Shown in pieces: positions 59,461-64,000 of a stretch of 64,000 nucleotides of DNA (position 1 is the stretch's first letter; each line of letters starts with the position of its first letter). The notes beneath the pieces were generated by a model. It was not told the DNA's origin and did not search any database. It saw only the letters and a program-made list of their open reading frames with translations. Source of the stretch: Hippophae tibetana (lineage: Eukaryota; Streptophyta; Magnoliopsida; Rosales; Elaeagnaceae); assembly GCA_037013495.1 (NCBI GenBank), contig CM072811.1, positions 51,917,452 to 51,981,451 on the forward strand. Reading direction: 5' to 3'. The translations under genes were made by a program, and so were the position numbers.

Positions 59461-60252
59461 CATAATGAAAAGTAATGAGAATGATAATTGAATTGAAAGT
59501 AAAAGAAATAATATTATTATTTTGATTTTTGGTTTGATCACTAGAATTAAAAAAGAAATCGGTATTAAATTTTTTTGATTTACGTTCAGAAAAATTTAAA
59601 TAATGTTATTTAATTATTATTTTACCTGATATACAAAATATATTATTAAAAATTATTATTTTTCTAAATAATTATTACTTACAAAAATTGATAATTTTTT
59701 TCTTCCATATTATTTGCAAAACAACACCAAAGTATTAATATATAGTAGTAAAATTCTATTGTTAATTCACCATATTAACATCAAATATCACATAATCAAA
59801 ATTTAAAAAATTTAAAAAATTTATTTAAGATTTAGGGTTTTAGGTTATAGGATTTAAGATTTAAGATTTTAGGGTTTAAGATTTAGAGTTAAGATTGGTG
59901 TTTTGAGATTTAGGTTTAGGATTTAGAATTATGGGGTTTTGAGTTTTGGATTTAAAGGTTACGTTTTCGGGCTTAGAGTTTATGGTTTTAGGGTTAAATG
60001 TTTTGAGGTTTAGGTTTAGGTTTAAGATTTAAGGGTTTAAAGTTTAGGTTTTAAGATTTGAAGATAAAATTGAAATAGTTTTTTTTATACAATAGCTATG
60101 GAAATGAAATGATAATTCTATTAGGGGTATGATGGAATCATGGAATAACAATTCCATCTCTATTGGGAATTATTTTCATTTCATTTTTAATCTATAATAT
60201 AACCAAACATAATAATGTGTGGAAACAATTCTATTCTTACTAATCAAACATC
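59461..60252 (-). mobile_element. Short inverted-repeat element with telomere-like core, copy 2
   Basis: Opposite orientation to copy 1. The left side (CATAATGAAAAGTAATGAGA) corresponds to the reverse complement of the right end of copy 1 without its last ten bases. The right side ends CTTACTAATCAAACATCACC. The core at about 59825-60060 is degenerate TTTAGGG. The flank of the core (AAATTTAAATAATGTTATTTAATTATTATTTT) is nearly the same as in copy 3. Confidence 0.65.
59825..60060 (+). repeat. Degenerate (TTTAGGG)n telomere-like array
   Basis: Units such as GATTTAGGGTTTTAGGTTA and AGGTTTAGGTTTAAGATTTA, in G-rich orientation on the plus strand. Confidence 0.75.
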
Positions 60253-60717
60253 ACCTTAGTTAATATTTTAAGATCTTTGATCATATCTCTAAATTGATTA
60301 TTTTTTAAGGAACAAGATTGTATAGGTTCTTTATATTAAATCATTATTGTCATTTGGTTGATTAAATTAAAAATAATATCACTTAATGTTTTAAAAAATA
60401 GAGATAAATTAAATACAAAATATATTATTTTAATATTTTTTATTAAAATATTTTTTAATATAAAAATAATATAATTTATCATTAATTAATATATTTTTTT
60501 CAAAACTAAATAACTAATTGTAATAATAACTTATAATCTGAGAGGTTAATTATCACAAATAATTAATCTTTAACTTCTGCGATCTTATTCTATAAATTAA
60601 ACACACACCCTTGTAATTAAATAGGATTGAGTTTTAAGTTTTCAATATATGCATAATTGGATTTCACCATGTCTTTGAACAATTTGTACGGTGGCATATA
60701 TAGGTTATATTTTGTAA
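60253..60717. other. AT-rich spacer
   Basis: Nothing recognised. Confidence 0.4.
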
Positions 60718-60975
60718 TTGAATTTTCATTTAAGTGGATACTAAATCTTCAAGTATAATTTTTTTTAAACAATTTAATACCGAATTTTTTTAATTTTTAT
60801 ACTTAAATTTTTAAATTTTTATTTTTATCTCTAATCAATTTTCAACTCATCATCTTTGATTCGGGGATAAAATAAAAATTTAAGACATAAGTATAGAAAT
60901 TAAAAAATTTAGGAACTGCATGTTGAAAAAAGGTTTGAAGACTTGGTGTAGACTTGAACAAAATTTGGAGACTGA
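60718..60975. repeat. Long inverted repeat (hairpin), arms about 115 bp, loop about 20 bp
   Basis: The left arm 60718-60837 (AAGTGGATACTAAATCTTCAAG, then AATTTTTATACTTAAA, then TTTATTTTTATCTCTAATC) pairs with the right arm 60858-60975 (GATTCGGGGATAAAATAAAA, then AGACATAAGTATAGAAATT, then GAAGACTTGGTGTAGACTT). Pairing is interrupted by scattered mismatches and small indels. Confidence 0.75.
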
Positions 60976-61365
60976 TTTATTGAAAAGAAAAATTTGAAAA
61001 ACTAAATGTTAATTTGGATGAAGTTTAGGGAGTAAATGCATACTTAATCCTTAAATTTTCAGTGGGGAAAGGCAAAGAAACTTCACTTAATCTTCAATAA
61101 CCGTTCAGCTGGTTCTTCAGCACAGCTAGCTAGCAATAGTGAGCAAAGCTGACGTTATTTATGTTGTCAAAAGGTATTTTAATTCTACACCAAGGTATTA
61201 ATTATTTATTGATCGTAATGTATAAATCCTACTAATAAATTATTTAAGTTTCAAAATAATTAATGAAACACGGTTAATTTATTTTCTAAAACAATTTGGT
61301 TTTGGAGTGTTCGCATTAGAGGGAAAAAAAAGAGATTAAGAAGAACCAATTGAGAGTCATTAAAG
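60976..61365. other. Spacer
   Basis: Mixed AT-rich sequence with an AGCTAGCTAGC run near 61127. No ORF of interest. Confidence 0.4.
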
Positions 61366-62245
61366 TGACGTTTAATTCACAGAATGAAATCGGAATTAGA
61401 ACGAGAATAAAAATGAAATGTAGGGATTTGGGATAAAAAAAGAAATTAGTATTACAGTGTTTTGTTTGTCACTAGAATAAAATGAAAAAAACTGTAAATT
61501 ACTTTAATACTCTTATATTTATTAAAATTTAAATAATATTATTTAATTATTATTTTTTTCGTTAGAAAAAATACATTATTTAAATCATTATTTTTCTAAA
61601 TAATTATTACTTAAAAAAATATATTATTAAAATTATTATTTTTCTAAATAGGTTTTAGGGTTTTGAGGTTTGAGATCTAGAAATTTAGAATTTAGGGATT
61701 TGGGATTTGGGATTTGTGGTTTAGGGTTTAATGTTATTTTTGTGGGTTAAGGTTTAGGGTTATATTAGTGGGCTAAGATTTAGGGTTAAAATTATTATTT
61801 TTGTGAATAGGGTTTAGGGTTTTAGGATTTAGGAGGGTTTAAGGTTTTAGGATTTAGGATTTGGGATTTAGGGTTTAAGGTTTTAGGATTTGAGATTTAG
61901 GGTTTAAGATTTTAGGATTTGAGATTTGGGATTTAGGGTTTTATTATTTGGGGTTTGGGGTTTAAGGGTTTGAGGTTTACGGATTTAGGGTTTAGGGTTT
62001 AAAGATTTGGGATTTTGGATTTTTGGATTTAAGATTTGAGTTTAGGGTTATATTTGGGTGGGGTAAAATTGAAAAAAAAAATTGATATGAGAATGAAATC
62101 ATGATTCCTAAAAAAATAGAAGAATTGTGACTCTTTTATGAATCGATTTTATTCGTGACTTATTTTTCAAATCAACCAAACACACAAATGAAATGAGTCA
62201 ATTCTGATTATTTTCTATTTTTTCAAACAAAACACAACAAACACA
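61366..62245 (-). mobile_element. Short inverted-repeat element with telomere-like core, copy 3
   Basis: The left end GTTTAATTCACAGAATGAAATCGGAATTAGAA is almost the exact reverse complement of the right end of copy 1. The right end (CAACCAAACACACAAATG and CAAACAAAACACAACA) corresponds to the left end of copy 1. The core at 61650-62050 is the longest of the three TTTAGGG-like arrays. Confidence 0.72.
61650..62050 (+). repeat. Degenerate (TTTAGGG)n telomere-like array, longest copy
   Basis: Dozens of variants of TTTAGGG, TTTAGGATT and TTGGGATTT in tandem across about 400 bp. Confidence 0.8.
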
Positions 62246-63505
62246 ACATGGATGTATTGATTTTGATGTTGTTAGATAATCAATAAGTTCTTACTTAGTG
62301 AAAGTAATATTTGAGGTATATATATACGGGTGGAAAGGACCAACAATTGCTCTTTTAATTATTGGATATTTAATCAAGGAAAAGTACTTCCCATCTTAAA
62401 TTTAACTTAGTTTCTCAATTTATAGATCCATTTCTATACTTTATTTATCCAAATTTAATTATTAATTTTATATATTATAACATATATATAAATTAATGAA
62501 AATTATTTATTATTTATAAACCATTTTAAACCTATGAAAAATTGTTATTACTTTTAAATTAAAAATTATTATACATGAATAATATTTTTTATTTTTATTT
62601 TTATGGAATCATGTATAATAAAATAATTATTAATTTTATAATTTAAATATTTAACTATAAAATTATTAATTATAAAATATATATTAAAAGAGAAATATGT
62701 TAAATATGAATTTTTAATATAACGTTAATAATATTAGTTCAAAGTTCTTAATTTAAATGATTTAAATGGACAAGATTGTATTTATCAAATTTTGAGTTAT
62801 ATTATGCTTAAAATTGAATTAAATTTAACATTAGCAGTTAATTTATTATCAATTATGATATATTTATATTAATATATTATTGATATTTTATATTATTATG
62901 AAAAATCAAATAATATCTTAATATTTTACTTAATATTTTTAGTAATTTATTTTTTAAAATTAGACTAATCATACTCGTATTTATATTTTTTTTATAATTT
63001 GACTACATCTCTATTTTATATCAAAATTTTAAGGTATTTTAATATATAAAGAAATACATTATATCCTTACAAATATATTTTTTGAATAATATCTATCCCT
63101 TATTTTACTAACTCTTGGGACAAGTTATGTTTCACCACATTTTATTAATAGAATTCAACTCATATTATTCACATCAATCACCAATATAAAAATCACTTAA
63201 GTATATGGAAAAATTAATGAGATTGGATGAAATAATTAGGTTCATTTATTTTTAACATGGAGTTATATTTTTAACTCCACCTAAATTGATATCACTTACC
63301 AACTTGATATATATATATATATATGAAATATATATTACATTTGTTTATTCCCGAGGGAAAAAAGAGAGGAAAATTATAAGATACTTCTATATAGGGTCAA
63401 TAATGACATCCCAGTGAATTAAAAATATACTAAATAAATACTACTATATATAAAATTATCAGTAAACTGAATTACTTATAGTAATTTAAATTTAATGATC
63501 TGGGG
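62246..63505. other. AT-rich spacer and 3' flank of the right-edge gene
   Basis: AT-rich, with an (AT)n run at 63308-63324. The last 60 bases before 63505 are probably 3' UTR. Confidence 0.45.
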
Positions 63506-63847
63506 TTATGTAACACTAATAGGCCCAACAAATAGTGGACTTGGGGATGTCTTATTTTGATCCAAATTATTACCTCTTGAAACTGCAAGCTTCAGATCTA
63601 AATCAGGTGCTGTATTTGGAGAGTTGGGTTTTGCTGCATTTGAAGATTTCAGCTGAGACAACCAAACAGGCATTTCATTCATTTTAGAAGCTACTTTTTC
63701 TGAAAAGTACTCAACTTGTTTTTGATTATCATCAGGTTGAGACTTTTTTGCTGCAGCTCTTAGATATAATTCGGAATTAATTGGATTACTTGGCCCTGAA
63801 ATTGAACTTTTAACAGAATAACCTTCCATTTTTTTACCACTTCCAAC
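63506..63847 (-). CDS. Last exon of an unidentified minus-strand gene (partial)
   Basis: Minus-strand exon with acceptor TTATTACAG before 63847. It opens VGSGKKMEGYSVKSS in phase 0 and ends PSPLFVGPISVT plus stop at 63506 (113 residues in this exon). It is rich in Ser, Asn, Pro and Lys and has no membrane segment. PDLDLKLAVSRGNN near the end resembles an LxLxL-type (EAR-like) repressor motif, and the general look recalls C-terminal tails of plant single-repeat MYB factors, but I do not recognise the protein and the DNA-binding part would lie outside the window. The composition is clearly coding compared with the flanks. A neighbouring exon lies further right, beyond 64000. Confidence 0.65.
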   Translation of the reverse strand, partial: VGSGKKMEGYSVKSSISGPSNPINSELYLRAAAKKSQPDDNQKQVEYFSEKVASKMNEMPVWLSQLKSSNAAKPNSPNTAPDLDLKLAVSRGNNLDQNKTSPSPLFVGPISVT

Positions 63848-63949
63848 CTGTAATAAATTTTATTTTGCAATTAGATGATGATTTCAAACCAATTTATATA
63901 TAAATAGAGGGTTAATGATGTAAATTGCCTTGTAGGTAGTATAATTAAT

Positions 63950-64000
63950 GATTTATGCTCTAAGTGGATACTAAGAAGGCATGAATTTGAATCTTGATCT
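63950..64000 (+). repeat. Possible tRNA-derived SINE start, cut by the window edge
   Basis: ATGCTCTAAGTGG (about 63954-63966) resembles a pol III A box and GAATTTGAATC (63983-63993) a B box. It lies in the intron upstream of the last exon of the right-edge gene. Confidence 0.4.

Overview
This is a stretch of plant nuclear DNA, almost certainly from a eudicot. The genes have plant-type GT-AG introns and encode plant-specific families (ACC oxidase, a tetraspanin with the GCCK motif, a KEA antiporter, a PRA1 protein). The spacers are very AT-rich and full of transposon debris, including Ty1/copia, CACTA, hAT-like and MITE-like elements. I cannot name the species. There are no rRNA genes, intact tRNA genes, CRISPR arrays or bacterial operon signals.

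Layout. A two-exon gene for a small mitochondrial ATP synthase subunit (f/Atp17-like, 452-1623, +) is followed by an intronless PRA1-family gene (1925-2524, +). After about 3.8 kb of AT-rich spacer with a telomere-repeat-containing element comes an intronless cytidine deaminase (6317-7294, -). From 8.7 to 21.4 kb there are no genes: only tandem repeats, two decayed CACTA-type elements with palindromic subterminal arrays, and dispersed AT-rich repeats. A two-exon tetraspanin gene (21873-23748, -) uses a GC-AG intron. A short candidate gene (24985 to 25352, resuming at 30435) is split by a young, apparently intact Ty1/copia retrotransposon (25353-30434; 338-bp LTRs differing at 2 sites; 5-bp target duplication CTCCC). 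A three-exon ACC oxidase gene (33320-34885, -) and a 20-exon KEA4/5/6-type K+/H+ antiporter gene (40076-46428, +) follow. From 52.2 to 57.8 kb lie two decayed copies of one defective copia family carrying fragments of a host receptor-like kinase gene. Two more telomere-repeat elements sit at 59.5-62.2 kb. The right edge holds the last exon of an unidentified minus-strand gene (63506-63847).

The host genes are unrelated housekeeping or signalling genes (mitochondrial ATP synthesis, endomembrane trafficking, pyrimidine salvage, tetraspanin microdomains, ethylene synthesis, endomembrane cation/pH homeostasis), so there is no sign of a gene cluster acting in one pathway. The most unusual material is in the repeats. 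One family of short inverted-repeat elements has a core of degenerate (TTTAGGG)n and occurs three times in both orientations. One defective copia lineage has captured a receptor-like kinase and amplified afterwards. A host gene has been split by a very recent copia insertion. There is also a long near-perfect hairpin at 60.7-61.0 kb.
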